From Pisaster brevispinus (Eukaryota > Echinodermata > Asteroidea > Forcipulatida > Asteriidae), in NCBI GenBank assembly GCA_023634235.1, contig JAMKCF010000006.1:5673421-5737420 (forward strand): 64,000 nt of DNA, given 5' to 3'. Position 1 is the first letter of the stretch. Each line of letters begins with the position of its first letter. Under the pieces are notes generated by a model. It made no database searches. It was not told the DNA's origin and worked only from the letters and a program-made list of their open reading frames with translations. This document shows positions 1 through 11,535 of the stretch, one piece after another. The position numbers were made by a program, and so were the translations under genes.

Positions 1-216
1 GTGGTAGGCTTACATCGAGCACGGTTCGCTCGGCCCCAGCGGCCTATCCAGGACCGCTGGGATGGGCTAATCAGCTTGCACAGATTCTTGTTCAGGAAAT
101 ACGTCATGCGTGCAGTGCTTGCAGTATAACTCATCCTCGTTCCCAGGGGTGATCGATCTCGCCGCGCCATTTTTTCCCAGGATGCCTTGCTCGATCATAA
201 CCACTGGAATTGGTTC

Positions 217-249
217 ATTAAAATGTGCTAGAATCTAGCACATTTTAAT
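217..249. repeat. Perfect 33-nt palindrome
   Basis: Two 16-nt arms (ATTAAAATGTGCTAGA and its complement) around one central base. The same palindrome is at 26,633-26,665 in copy 2. Function unknown. Apart from this, 1-698 shows nothing coding. Confidence 0.9.
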
Positions 250-820
250 TATGCATGTGATCGATCCACTCCACGCGCCCGCTCAAGTATAGTAACGCGC
301 AATAGAGGCATCATGTCAAACAGCAACTGGTCCCCTGTCATTCTTCGGAGAACTTGTATGTCTACTAACTTTATGCAGTTTTAGGGTAACCGTGTAAAAA
401 AATGATTCATTTGAAATGGAATCGCGTCAAAATACTTGCATTTTCACACGCGCGTCTAAGCGCCATGGTGCGCTCGAAAGTTTTTTAACGAGCGTGCACG
501 CAAAGTAGTCACCCTTGGGAGCCAATCAGCGTTGTTTCTCAGTACATCCCTACCAGGGGTTAGTGACGAGAGGTATCGATACGGCGCGCTGCCCATGGTA
601 GCGAGGCTGAGTATAACTCTATGTTGCAGTGTGAGTGTGATGCATGATGGGACTGAGCATTGACCAATGAGTGTGCTTGATACGTTTGCCCATCACAGCG
701 CCTTTGGTTTTAAGGCAAGGCGCTTGGGACGAGCGAACGAGCACGGCCGCTGTGGAGAAGCATCAGGGAGCAGCATGGGATATGCGTTACTGCTCAGAGA
801 GATGTAAACATGAATACAGT

Positions 821-2628
821 GTGAGTACCCGAAGCAATTTGAAAGGTTTTCATCGTGAACAAATTGTAATGTGATTTGGGGCATTGGATGGTGTTGGTTT
901 TATACTTTGGTGTCCCAGCACACACAAACATGTAAGAGTGTGGTGGACGTGCTATCTCGTGCATTGAAAGCAGGTATAATAGAGTGTGGTTAAATTCCTG
1001 GTCTCGGCACTTACGTTCCCTAGATCAGAATTGCTTTGTCCTTGGTATTTATGCGACATTCATGTGTAGTCAAAGTCCCCTGTGTTGTGTAAGGTATTTG
1101 AACAAAGGCACTTAGCATTAACAGAAGACCAAGGCCTTCCATCCCTTTCAACATGATGTAACTTCTACATATTATACTCTTGTTGCTTCATTTCATTGAA
1201 ACACATTCTAGACGTTCCAAAATATCTGGTTCAAGCTATCCCAGTGGTTTCTTTCCTGCCTCTCTGTTAACCCGGTCTGACTCCCGGGATTGAGCCTTGC
1301 ATAATCCCCACCTAATGGGACACTTTCTTGACACAATAGACGGCGACCTACTCACTGGTTCTTTTGTTGTTGTTCTCATACTTCTCATCGCTTAGAAGTA
1401 TACTTCTCAGCGATGAGAACAACAACAAAAGGACCAGCGAGAGGGATGCCGGCTATCATCTCAAAAGTCTCCTTTTGTGCAGATTTTTTCCTGTTAAGGT
1501 TTTCCTCCTAAAACAAAATCATTTCTTCAGCATCTTCTCTACACAAGTATCATTAGGCCATGGGTTACAGAGCGAGTTGCTTTTGAGGATTCCTGACTTC
1601 ATTTCAAAAAGATGTCCTTAGCTTTGCCTCTGATGATTTGGGGCTTGGAGCATCATTTATGACAAACATGGAACATTCATTAAAATGCGCACTTCTGACC
1701 ATTTAAGTCTCGTGCAGATTAAAAAATTTCTGGAGGGACCACTTTTGTTCCATTGCTGTTAACGCGTAAAGGAAAAAAAACTCACTCTTTATCGGGTTCC
1801 CGATGTTCGAATATGCACGAGACTTGCGCAATATGTTATCACCATTATTACCAGAACGTACAGCTCCAATATATAGAATAATAGTGTAGTTCTGATGCCT
1901 CCACATTGGAATGATTTGTTTTGGTTTCAGGCGACCTTCTCCTGAAATTAATTTTCTGTTTCATCAACTCTATGTGAGTTTTCGGTGACAGCCCAGCCCA
2001 AATGTGTGTTGAGTTTGGCTGGGCCATGTTTTTGTTTTTTCCTTTGGCTTTTGATTCATGTTTAACGTGTGCACATTTCAAATAAAAGTGAGTTAAAAGC
2101 TTTTCCTCCTCTGTAGTTGCTCTTGATCTCAGGTTTCCTTTTTCATGAAAAACGAGTCCCTTCACTGTTTTTAAATTAAATTTTTTAAAAAGGTTAATCT
2201 CTTAGCTTATACTGTTTTATTTCGACCATTTACTTTACCGTACTTATTTAACAATTAACTTTAATCTGTTTTTGTAGTTTGTTGAATTAATAGTGCCCTT
2301 GTTACTTTATCCTTTTATATAACTTCAATATGATATATGTATATTTTGTTTTTAACTTAATAGTGTACATTCTTAGTATTCAGTTCCTTGTAGTGTTTAA
2401 AAAAAAAGATCATATGTGTTTAAACAAATGATTGGGGTACCTAGCATATGTTTATTGTTTTAGTTTTGATGCTGCAGGGCCCAGATGGAAACCAGTTTAA
2501 GCTGATGTGGCTTTACCCTAGGTTAATAAAGAAAATAAATAAATACATTATAAAATAAATAAATAAGTAAACAAAGTTTACCTTCTCACAATCTGATTCA
2601 TCCTTTGTATCAACTTTCTATTTTAAAG
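821..2628 (+). other. Intron of the HNH-like gene, copy 1
   Basis: GT (821) to AG (2628). It holds the foldback at 1355-1437 and otherwise AT-rich sequence. Open frames on the minus strand around 1,700-2,165 have no splice or start context that I trust. The copy 2 equivalent is 27,238-29,045. Confidence 0.45.
1355..1437. repeat. Foldback with nested palindrome
   Basis: Arms of about 28 nt (CTGGTTCTTTTGTTGTTG... and its complement ending GGACCAG) flank a central perfect palindrome, AGAAGTATACTTCT (1394-1407). The copy 2 equivalent is 27,772-27,854. It looks like a small foldback element. Confidence 0.8.
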
Positions 2629-3637
2629 TGTCGTAGGTCAAGCAGCAAGTATGTCCGTGACCAGTTACTGGAGGCAGATCATGGAGTGTGCCAGCTGTGT
2701 GGACTAAAAGCCCAAGAACTCTGCAACAATATCAAGTCAGTTTCGAATCTACCATCTATTGTGATTGTTATTTGCTTTTCAGAAGAATTTTATATTATTA
2801 ACTATTTCTTGACTTTTTTTGTACTTTTTTGTTTATATTTGTTTTCATTGCAATGTATTACCAATTGTTATAATTATACTTAAATGGTAATTACCTTAAT
2901 TTTGTCTTTATGGACTTTCTGAGGTGGTACGAGGAGACTTGGGGCCTTTTCCAAACCTATACTTTGGCTCTGACTACGGCTTGGGGTCCGTCGACATTTT
3001 GAGCAGTATGCATTTTGCAAGGAGCTTCAACATCAAACAGAGCCTAATGCAAGAGCATATATAAGCTGTGGTTTGTAGAAATAAAACTGAATCGATTCGG
3101 CGTTATATAACGTGCACAGCGAGTCACATGGTTTGATCACCGTGAATTGTAAATTGAAATACTGTTTTTTGAAACTTTTTAAGTGACCACATAAACATAT
3201 TTATGACCCTGACAGTATGACACATTTTTGTACCTTGTAGAAAAGGCCTAATACCCAATTTTGTTTGCATTTTCAAGTACAACTTAACGTTGGAGCCTTA
3301 CCAGTCTCCAAGCTTTGGTCAATGGAGAGGTGACTCGTGTTTGGCAAGTAGAAAATGTAACGCGCAGTTACGTAAAAGATGTGCCACGATTTCAGGGCTA
3401 CCGCGTATACAAGGCGTCCAACGATATGTTGCGGAGAAAGTGCTGACTGAACTTGGAAACTCCAGAGAAAGCATAATTCACCTAAATGTGAAATGATAAA
3501 CCAGTTCTCTTCATCTTATGTCACAAGTTTTTTGATAATTCATTTCACTGTTTCACCTTCTTTCTGTTTGTTTTACTGCGCCTTGAGCACCCAGCAGGGT
3601 GGATATGTGCGCATTACAAGTCCCTTTATTAATATTA

Positions 3638-3677
3638 TTAGGGTTAGGGTTAGGGTTAGGGTTAGGGTTAGGGTTAG
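3638..3677 (+). repeat. Interstitial telomere-type array (TTAGGG)n, copy 1
   Basis: About 6.5 TTAGGG units, followed at once by a flank of about 75 bp (TAATGTAATGTTTGTAGTCT...CTCGCTGCGGTGT, then an A run). The identical flank surrounds the longer array at 58.4 kb, so this is one end of a dispersed element and not a telomere relic. Confidence 0.9.
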
Positions 3678-4215
3678 TAATGTAATGTTTGTAGTCTCAT
3701 TTCAAGGCAGTATTATAGTACAAAACCCCTCGCTGCGGTGTAAAAAAAAATACGCGCGCGGCGCACATGTACAACGAACAACCTCCTTTTGACCTCTAGG
3801 CGAGGGCGCCCTACTGAAATGACATCATGCGCATAAGGTCTATGCTGATTTCTCACAGGGGCATTCCCTGTTTATATGAAATCACTTTTTGGGTTGCGAG
3901 GTCTAGACATAAAAAAACTGCGGAGGCGCCAGTGTGCGTGCACGATCAGGTGTGGGAGGCCGGAATCAACCGTTTCGAAGAGCATAACCTAGAATTCCTC
4001 GAAGACGCGAACCCACACTAAACATCAATAAGGTAAGAAATCTTTCTGCACTGCACGTGTGGTTAAATTTTGTCGTCAGGCATGATTGTATATCTGCTTT
4101 CCTGACAATGTCTGTAGCCTACCGGTTCACCATTAGGCCTACCATCTTTAAACCATGTAAATTATGTGTAAATGTGGGAACCTTTTTACTTTTAATGTTA
4201 CCGATGTTGTGCATG

Positions 4216-4460
4216 CATTACGGGAAAGCTCCATTAAAGAATTTCCGAGTTTTGGTCACAAAACTCGGAAACTATTTATCCTTTTTACCCATTAGGTTTC
4301 TTTACGTTAAATTACCTGGGTCACGTGTCACACTTTATGTTGCCATGTATTTTTTTACTGACGCAAAGTGTGGCGCCCCAAAAGTTATCGTATTAAGAAT
4401 CCAATATTGTTTAAGAATACAGGACGCCCGGGATGCGATTTCCCCCCAAACCACACGCTA
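4216..4460. repeat. Dispersed repeat with perfect 13-bp hairpin
   Basis: Begins CATTACGGGAAAGCTCCATTAAAGAA, the same end sequence as the MITE at 5,668. A perfect stem-loop at 4242-4271 (TTTCCGAGTTTTG, loop GTCA) follows. The part from about 4,290 resembles 6,310-6,440, so several diverged copies of this family sit here. The copy 2 hairpin is at about 30,661-30,690. Confidence 0.7.
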
Positions 4461-5454
4461 ACTGTGGGTCCATAGTAAAGCGTTCTAATTGGTCAGTTGT
4501 AATCAATTTGAGGCCAATATTTTGAGCTTTAAATAGTTAATTGCCACTTGACAGTCTGGCGGGTTGCCCGGGGCATGGGGCATAGTTTGCTTCGTGGTCT
4601 GATGTTGGTACAATTTAACTGCCATTGGTCTTTGCCGTGTCAGTTGATTTAAACAATTCGTTCGTTCTTATCTTGAGGCGATTGGGTATGAGTGGCATTT
4701 TACAAGTTCCTTCATACTCTATTGTAATGTACAGCAAACCCCCGGCGCGCTTGTCTATTATATAATGGTGGTACAGCGAACTTATCCCCCCTCCACCTTG
4801 CCTTACCTTATTGTTTGTGCAGTTATGTTTACTTTTTTTTTAAGTGAATTTGTTGGTTTTTGCGATTTTCGTTTTTTCCCTCCAATAATGTTCTCACATG
4901 AGTTTGCATTTGCAAATTCAACAGCATTTGAGTACACTTTTACTAATCCTGATCAACATGAAATTGGCCATTTAAAAAAATGTATTCCCAGTTGTTGTCT
5001 TTATTGTTATTTTGTTGTTGCCGTTTTTTCTTTTCATTTATGTGATCTAATGAGACTATTATTATATTTTGAGCTTTTTGAAATTAATGGCCGAATAAAC
5101 AACACTTTTATAAAGTAGGCCCACCTTCACGATGGTAGTAAAGCATGCTAAATCTTTACTGCTAAATCTTTACTGTATTATGTGTGGGTAAAAGGTACCT
5201 GGAACACGGTAAATTAGACTCTAGTGGTGATTAGTGGAGTTTCTGGAGTGTGTGTAGTGTGCTACTGTTAAATAAACTTGAATTGTAGAATATGGGCAAG
5301 AAACTTGTTGACACGTATAGGGCCTACTTAATTATTGGTGGAAGACTGAGTTCTGATTTGTAAAATTGTCCTTTCAGCATGTAGTGTTTTGAGCTAAAGG
5401 ATTTACCAGAACAGCTCTATGAAATTTGGCCCTGGTCAGATGCACAAACTAGGG

Positions 5455-5655
5455 ATACTCAGGTCTACAGGATAGGTCAGGTCAGGTCAGGTCAGGTCAC
5501 ATGCAGTCAAACTGTAGATTCTCCGATTTGCATGAATATATTCAGGATAGGTCAGGTCTTAACAGGTCAGGTTAGATGAAGCATAACTGTGGATGTTCAG
5601 ATTTGCAGTAATAAGATAGGTCAGGTTAGGTCAGTTCAGGTTAGGTCAAGTTAAC
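5455..5655 (+). repeat. AGGTC-rich minisatellite, array 1
   Basis: Degenerate repeats of about 75 bp, each beginning with GATAGGTCAGGTCAGG and followed by TGCAGT..ACTGTGGAT..TCNGATTTGCA. A run of five perfect AGGTC pentamers lies at 5474-5498. The copy 2 equivalent starts near 31,875. Confidence 0.8.
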
Positions 5656-5667
5656 AAAGATGCAATA

Positions 5668-5956
5668 CATTACGGGAATTTTCCATTAAAGAATATCCGA
5701 GTTTTGGCCACAAAAACTCGAAACTAATCATCCTTTTCATCCATTAGGTGTTTTTACATAAATAACTTGGGTCATTAAACTTAATGGATTAGCAGTTAAT
5801 CTGAGTGGAGCAGTCAGCAGCCCTTCTGGTTTGTGCATGATTCAATTAAGTCCACCGTTTGGAAAAAGCAGTTACATGGAAATAACCGGTGTGAGTTGCC
5901 AGACGAAAAAGTTGTTATATTTTAGCCTCTTTCTTTAATGGAGCTTTCCCATAATG
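5668..5956. mobile_element. MITE-like element, 289 bp, copy 1
   Basis: Ends are inverted copies: CATTACGGGAATTTTCCATTAAAGAA at the left and TTCTTTAATGGAGCTTTCCCATAATG at the right. No coding capacity. The same element is at 32,088-32,376 in copy 2, so insertion came before the duplication. Confidence 0.75.
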
Positions 5957-6690
5957 ATCCTATACATGTCAGTTATGATCATTTAACATGTCTGAGTGTC
6001 GAACTGCTACCATGGATTCACTGAATCCCGCCGTACGATTCCTTTGCACGAAAGAGGCGGAAATAGTGTAATAATAGCGAAAAAGCTTAGATAAATAATG
6101 AACAAAAACTCAATTTAGGCGAACAGCCCTGGTTTCCGCCCACGCATGTTTTTACCAGTATCGGGACAATGGTATTGGGACGTTTCTCATTCGGGAATAT
6201 CCCTGCTGTGTCGCAATACTTATGCAAGTGTATTTTAAAGTTGCAGGGCCCGATTTGTTATTTTCATACGGTTTTCTTATACTGCACTTATGACCTATAG
6301 ATCCTTGTCATTTGGTTAGGGGAACACGCATCACGTGTGTTACTTTATTTTGACATGTTTTTCCTGTCGCAACGTGCGACGCCCCGAAAGTAACACAAAC
6401 AAAATCATCAAATATTGATAAGTAGTAGAGTACGCCTGGGATAGCCTACTACACAGCGACGATTCGAAGCGTCGTTTCCAAAATAATCGTTCCCCGCCCG
6501 TTTATACAAACGAGGCAAGGCGTCGTGTCACGGCGAACAAGGTTGGTTTATAAATGGCATGCAATGGTTCGCTTTGTTATGAAGGTGTACATTTTACAGA
6601 GTGTGGGATGGGCGAGTTCCCTTGTCTGTTTCATGTTTATTGTAAAAAAAATAAAAACTAAACATTCAGTTTTTGTTTACTTCAAAAACA

Positions 6691-8624
6691 AGGTGTTCGT
6701 GACCGATGTCATCAAATTATGATTTAATGATATTTAACTTTATCAACCCAATTTGTGGTTCAGGAGTAAGGTTTGTTCCAATATAAATATTCAACTTCCG
6801 GTTTGAACCAAAAATTAGGTCAAATGATGTCACACTGTGTAGCGCTAATAAGTTCTAGGTAAGTCCTTTTGTAATGCCTTATAGTTGATAAAAATCCAAT
6901 GTGTGGTTCAGGAGTTATGATTGTTTCAAGTATTGAATTTGATCGTCCGGTTTAAACCGGAAGTCAAGGTCAAATTTGGTCACATTCTGTGTGTCAATTC
7001 TTAAGTTGATAGATACTTTGCCAATGATTTAAAGATTGAAAAAAACAAAGTGTGCTTTAGAAGTTATAATTTTTTGAAACATTAATTTTTAACTTCCGGA
7101 TTGAACCGGAAGTCAGTGTTAAATGAGGTCACACTATGTATCGTTCGTTAAGTTTTAGGAGCTCTTTCTGATAACGTTTACTTGATAAAAATACAATGAG
7201 TGGTTGAAGAGGTTTTTTTTATATTAAATTCATCTTCAGGTTTGAACCGGAAGTCAAGGTCAAATGGCATAACATTTTGTGTATCGTTTCTTCACTTGTT
7301 ACTTACCTTCCAAATAATGCATAAATTGTAAAAATCCAAAGTGTGGTTCAGAAGTTATGATTTTTTTAAACATGAAACTTCAACTTCCGGTTTGAACCGG
7401 AAGATAAGGTCAAACGGGTCACATTTTGTGTAGTGCGTGTTTAATTTATCAAGACCGTTCAGACAACGTAAGGATTGTGGAAATGCAACGTGTGATTAAA
7501 GAGATTAGTTGGGTTTGCAATGTACTTGTACATGTACAATGAAATAGCGAGCGAAGCTGCGTGTATTCGCACATGTAGTACATGTAATGTACATGTCAAC
7601 TTAAATACACGTGCATTGTACACGTGCGTGGCTGTGTACAGTGTCGGCGTATGCCTGTGTTGGCCTACACTATCGTGCGTTGTCATACAATGAAAGTCAA
7701 CAGACACGTGCGCTTTGACGCCCGGTTTTGACCAGATGAAAAGATTAAAATGCTTTAATCTTTGTGCAAATGTTTCGGCAGGATAACTCATCTATAATCT
7801 GATGCAAAATTTATGTTAAAATATTACAAACTATTTGAGATATAAATTTTTGAAATGTTCCACTTCCGGTTTGAACCGGAAGTCAGGGTCAAATGGGGTC
7901 ATGTTGTGTGTAGCGTTTGTTGAACTTTAAATATCCAACGTGTGGTTCATGAGTTATGATTTTTTACAATTATTAAACTTTGATTTAATGTAATCCAATA
8001 CCGATGACGTCAACATGACATCATTAGGCCTGTGTCATCTTGATACTGAGGTTCAATTGTCTAATGAGTTTCAACCGCCATTTCAATTTCAATCTTGAGT
8101 TATGCTGTAGAAAAACCCAAAACATGACTTTTTGAAGGAACAAAATCGAAGGTAAACTTCGACCTAGGGTAACGACCCGGATGTAAAGGTCATACGATTT
8201 TGGCGTTAACTTTTCAAATGTTGCTCAAGTCTTGGTCTATCAGATGCCAAACTTTGAACATCAAACCTTTAAAATTCACGAAGATACAGTAAATAGAAAA
8301 TGGTAATTTTTCAACTTTGAAAAACCTTGTAATTCGACACCCGATGACGTCATCATGTCATAAGGTCTGTGCCGTCCTCACATTAGGCTTCAGTTGTCTG
8401 ATGAGTTTCAAGGTTCAATTCAGTTTCAATCTTGAGTTATGCTGTAGAGAAGAGTTCTCCGGAAGAAGAAGAAGAAGAAGAAGAAGAAGAAGAAGAAGAA
8501 GAAGAAGAAGAAGAAGAAGAAGAAGAAGAAGAAGAAGAAGAAGAAGAAGAAGATGGAGACGAAAAAAAAACAAAAAAACAGAACAAAAACAAGAGGTGTT
8601 CGTGCACATGTTGCACGAACACCT
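6691..8624. mobile_element. Foldback DNA element, left half, TIR AGGTGTTCGTG, copy 1
   Basis: Starts AGGTGTTCGTGACC and ends in a perfect 31-nt hairpin (8594-8624: AGGTGTTCGTGCA, loop of 5, complement), so the outer ends are inverted repeats. Inside are five tandem units of about 149 bp centred on ACTTCCGGTTTGAACCGGAAGT (6,794; 6,943; 7,092; 7,233; 7,383), then about 330 bp rich in ACGTGT/ACATGT and a sixth unit at 7,862. No transposase frame is seen. The copy 2 equivalent is about 33,111-35,024. Confidence 0.6.
8461..8553 (+). repeat. (GAA)n microsatellite, copy 1
   Basis: About 31 GAA units. The long poly-Arg, poly-Glu and poly-Ser frames through it are not genes. Copy 2 (34,874-34,950) has about five fewer units. 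Confidence 0.98.
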
Positions 8625-8659
8625 AATAATCAAATGCCAACTAAGGTCTGATCAGCGGC

Positions 8660-8910
8660 TACTCGGGATAGGTCAGGTCAGGTCAGGTCAGGTCAGGTCA
8701 GATCAGATGCAGTATAACTGTCGATACTCTGATTTGCAGTAATACACTCAAGATATGTCAGGTCAGTTCAGTTTAGGTCAGATGCAGTATACTCAGGACA
8801 CTCACGTTCGTATGATAGGTCAAGTCAGGATAGGTCATGTCAGATCAGATCAGATGCTGTGCACAGATCTGTAGTATACTCAGGATAGGTCTGGTTAGGT
8901 GAGCGCTGAA
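8660..8910 (+). repeat. AGGTC-rich minisatellite, array 2
   Basis: Same ~75-bp family as at 5,455, with an uninterrupted AGGTCAGGTC run at 8,670-8,700 and several diverged units to about 8,910. The copy 2 equivalent is about 35,060-35,310. The short segment after it (8,935-9,100) is rich in CCGGCTC/GAGCCGG inverted motifs. Confidence 0.8.
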
Positions 8911-9499
8911 CAAATCAGGGGATTTTTCGAACCTCAGCTTAGGCCCCGCTCTGGCTTCGGCTCTGGCTCCGGCTCCGTTTCCGGTCTTCGTTTGATGTTG
9001 AAAACTAAGAGCAATGACTGCTTCAAAGTTGAAGACGGAGCCAAAGCCAGAGCCGGAGCCCAAAGCCGGAGCCCAAAGCCGGTGCCGGTATCCAATCCGA
9101 GGTTTGGGAAAAGGCCCTGAACAGGTCAGATGCGGTACTCGGGTTACTCAGGGACTGCATGATAGGTTTGGTCAGGTCTGCAGCATGAAATACAAGAGAT
9201 TGGGTATCTTTTCTATCTAATAAACATCTGTATCCCTTTGAGCCAAATTAGTAAACTTGCCCAGCCCATCCGAGCCAGTTGATGTTGCGCCTTCTAACGG
9301 CAACTAATACAAGAACTGGCAATGCCAATCAAGACTAGGGTTAAAGTTGTGACTGTTAATACATTGCCAAATAAAGGATGAAACGTTACGCGTGTACCAC
9401 CAATCAAATGACAAAGGATCAATGCGTGAGTTATATAAATATAGCACTGGTTATCAATTTACTTTTGTGCCATGAAGGGACACCACTACAGGGACGATA

Positions 9500-9551
9500 C
9501 AGTCCGGTACTCAATGTAAAATACACATTGAGCACCGGATAAGTTGTATCA
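9500..9551. repeat. Hairpin around TCCGGTACTCAATGT
   Basis: GATACA..TCCGGT-A-CTCAATGT / ACATTGAG-C-ACCGGA..TGTATC folds into a long stem with one mismatch and a 7-nt loop. Present in both duplication copies. Confidence 0.7.
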
Positions 9552-9634
9552 TTACGTCATCATCGATATTACCTGTCGCGAATCATATTGGTCAGTATAA
9601 CTTCCAGGGTTTTAGAACTACTGTGATAGTAATT

Positions 9635-9760
9635 AGGTGTTCGTGCAATTATGTTTTGTTTTGTTTTGTTTTGTTTTTAGTTGTTCGTGCAATACGTGCA
9701 CGAACACCTCTTGTTATAGGTGTTCGGGCTTCAGCCGAACACCTCTTTGTTAGGTGCTCG
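9635..9760. repeat. Cluster of AGGTGTTCG hairpins
   Basis: AGGTGTTCGTGCA at 9635, its complement at 9697-9709, a second full hairpin at 9718-9744 (AGGTGTTCGG/CCGAACACCT) and another start at 9752. These share the terminal motif of the element at 6,691-8,624 and look like stacked ends of the same family. Confidence 0.75.
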
Positions 9761-10384
9761 GCCATCAGCCATTTTGACCTTTAAATCTGGTTGAAACCGG
9801 CAATAAACCGCACGTGTGTGTTGACCCACTTTGATAACGCACGATATTGTAATAACACGTGCACGCATACAGTGTACTTTGTACGTTACACGTGCATGTA
9901 CGCTTATGTACTGCACAGCTACATGTAGGAATGCATTTAGCGCCGCTGTTACGTTGTAAATTGCCCACCCAAAGATAATCCATCATATATCTGAAAAAAA
10001 ATCCATAACTCCTGAACGACACATTGGATTTTAACAATCCATACATCATCTGAATAAACCCTACACAGAGTGTCACCCTGTATGACCTTGACTTTCGTTT
10101 AATTCAGAATTTAAGTTTAATCTTGCATGTACATTTATGTACTGCACAGCTAAATGTAGGAATGCATTTAGCGTCGCTGTTACATAGTTTATTGCCCACC
10201 CAAAGATAGTCCATCATATATCTGAAAAAAAAATCCATAACTCCTGAACGACACATTTGATTTTAACAATCCATACATCATCTGAATAAACCCTACACGG
10301 AGTGTGACCCTGTTTGACCTAAACTTCCGTTCAATCTGAAATTTAAGTTTAATCTTGAAAACAACTTAACAATAATTGTTACTA

Positions 10385-10594
10385 TTGTTTCCTACTCAAT
10401 TATTTATCCGAATGCCGCCGTGCGGACAGCCTTTCCAGCTATCTGTTGACCTGTTTGTGTTTGTCCTGTTTCCCCCTGCTTTTAAGAGACTCCCACCACT
10501 TAATAGCTGCATGGTACCCAAAGTACCGTATTTGTATTATTGTGTAAGCAAACTGATTGAGTGGAAATAAACTGAACTGAACTGAACTGAACTA
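10385..10594 (+). mobile_element. Probable non-LTR retroelement 3' tail with (ACTGA)n end
   Basis: A non-coding stretch with CCTGTTTCCCCCTGCTTTTAAG and GTATTATTGTGTAAGC ends in AATAAACTGAACTGAACTGAACTGAAC, like the short-repeat tails of CR1-type elements. No reverse-transcriptase frame remains. Also in copy 2 at about 36,783-36,992. Confidence 0.4.
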
Positions 10595-10701
10595 CTGAGC
10601 CACACGTTTAAGTTTTACAATCCTTACATCACTGCAAAAGTATTAAACAATTTCAAAGACGCTACTCTTCCCCTTCCCCTTCCTCTTCCTCTTCCTTTTC
10701 T

Positions 10702-10823
10702 TTCTCCTCCTCCTCTTCCTCCTCCTCCTCCTCCTCCTCCTCCTCCTCCTCCTCCTCCTCCTCCTCCTCCTCCTCCTCCTCCTCCTCCTCCTCCTCCTCC
10801 TCCTCCTCCTCCTCCTCCTCCTT
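10702..10823 (+). repeat. (CTC)n microsatellite, copy 1
   Basis: About 40 CTC/TCC units with interruptions at the left end. Frames through it encode only poly-Arg or poly-Glu. Confidence 0.98.
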
Positions 10824-11452
10824 CTCAAAGTTGAATATTTGTAAGAAACCATAACTCATGAGACACATGTTGGATTTTGACAATCTACATAGCATCGGAC
10901 AGGTCGATAATGGTTCAACAAACTGGTCAAAACTGTACGTCAAAGCGCACGTGTCTGTTGACCCACATTGTATGACAACGCTACATGTGCGAATTCATTT
11001 GGCGTCACTCGCTATTTCATTGTACATTGCACACCCAAATAATTAGAGTCCGTGTATTTTCAAAATCCATACGTCATCTGAAAGATCTTGATAAAGTAAA
11101 CAAAATGTAAATCCGTTTGATATTAACTTCCGGTTCAAACCGGAAGTTGAAATTTAATGTTTCAAAAATTCATAACTCCTTAACCACACATTGGAATTTT
11201 ACAAAATATACATCTTTGGGAAAGTATGTATCAACTTAAGAAACGATACACCAAATGTGACCCCATGTGACCTTAACTTCCGGTTGAAACCGGAGGTTAG
11301 AACAAAAATCTTCAGTTGATATAAAATGTAGTCCAGTTAAAAAGTTTTCTATTTTCTGAAATAGGCCTAGCTGTAACTAAAAATGTTAACGCTTAGGGTC
11401 ACCCCACGTTTACAGGTTTTTTTCTGGTCACTCTCCTTATCCTCGTTGACAG

Positions 11453-11535
11453 ATTTTCCTGGATTTGGGCCGGCCTTATTTATCGATCCAATGCACAGAC
11501 ACAGGTATAGCCAGGCCAAGAATTGTAACTTGTTG
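11453..11535 (+). other. Candidate 5' untranslated exon A of the SNTX/GTPase gene, copy 1
   Basis: A strong pyrimidine tract and acceptor (TCCTCGTTGACAG|ATTTT) and a consensus donor (TTGTTG|GTAAGT) bound 83 bp. No frame runs through it into the main start codon. The copy 2 equivalent is 37,884-37,966. The assignment to this gene is inferred from order and strand only. Confidence 0.35.

Larger units (their letters stand above)
699..4021 (+). pseudogene. FCS zinc-finger / ZRANB3-like HNH gene, copy 1 (5' exon outside window)
   Basis: Exons 699-820, 2629-2735 and 3859-4021 (stop TAA 4019-4021; the exon could run to a GTAAGA donor at 4033). Splice sites and phases agree: phase 1 into the first exon, phase 0 then phase 2 between the others. 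The first exon ends with WDMRYCSERCKHEY, an FCS-type zinc-finger half. The second contains EADHGVCQLCGLKAQEL, closely resembling the start of the C-terminal HNH domain of the fork-remodelling helicase ZRANB3. The DH catalytic part and second CxxC of a normal HNH domain are absent; the last exon gives an unrelated tail. The acceptor at 697-698 is moderate. The intron before the last exon holds a telomere-type array. It may be a decayed fragment or a small gene of its own; the near-identical copies give no test of selection. Confidence 0.45.
9752..11320. mobile_element. Foldback DNA element, right half (inverted relative to 6,691-8,624), copy 1
   Basis: Carries the reverse orientation of the left-half units: CATAACTCCTGAACGACACATTGG, CATACATCATCTGAATAAACC, GTGACCTTAACTTCCGG. 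CCGGAAGT-type centres are at about 11,122 and 11,278, and an ACGTGT-rich block occurs at 9,810-9,960 and again at 10,940-11,030. The far end is not delimited by an obvious AGGTGTTCG copy. The copy 2 equivalent is about 36,149-37,750. Confidence 0.55.

Noticed and set aside
4057..4461. 134-codon plus-strand frame (and copy 2 at 30,476)
   Set aside because: It covers a dispersed hairpin repeat; composition is that of random AT-rich sequence.
5474..5500. Short direct repeats resembling a CRISPR or phage-type array
   Set aside because: Five-base units without unique spacers in a eukaryotic context: a simple satellite.
8317..8742. Arginine-, glutamate- or leucine-rich reading frames over the GAA and CTC arrays (also at 10,643, 34,757 and 37,041)
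   Set aside because: They are translations of microsatellites whose length differs between the two duplication copies.
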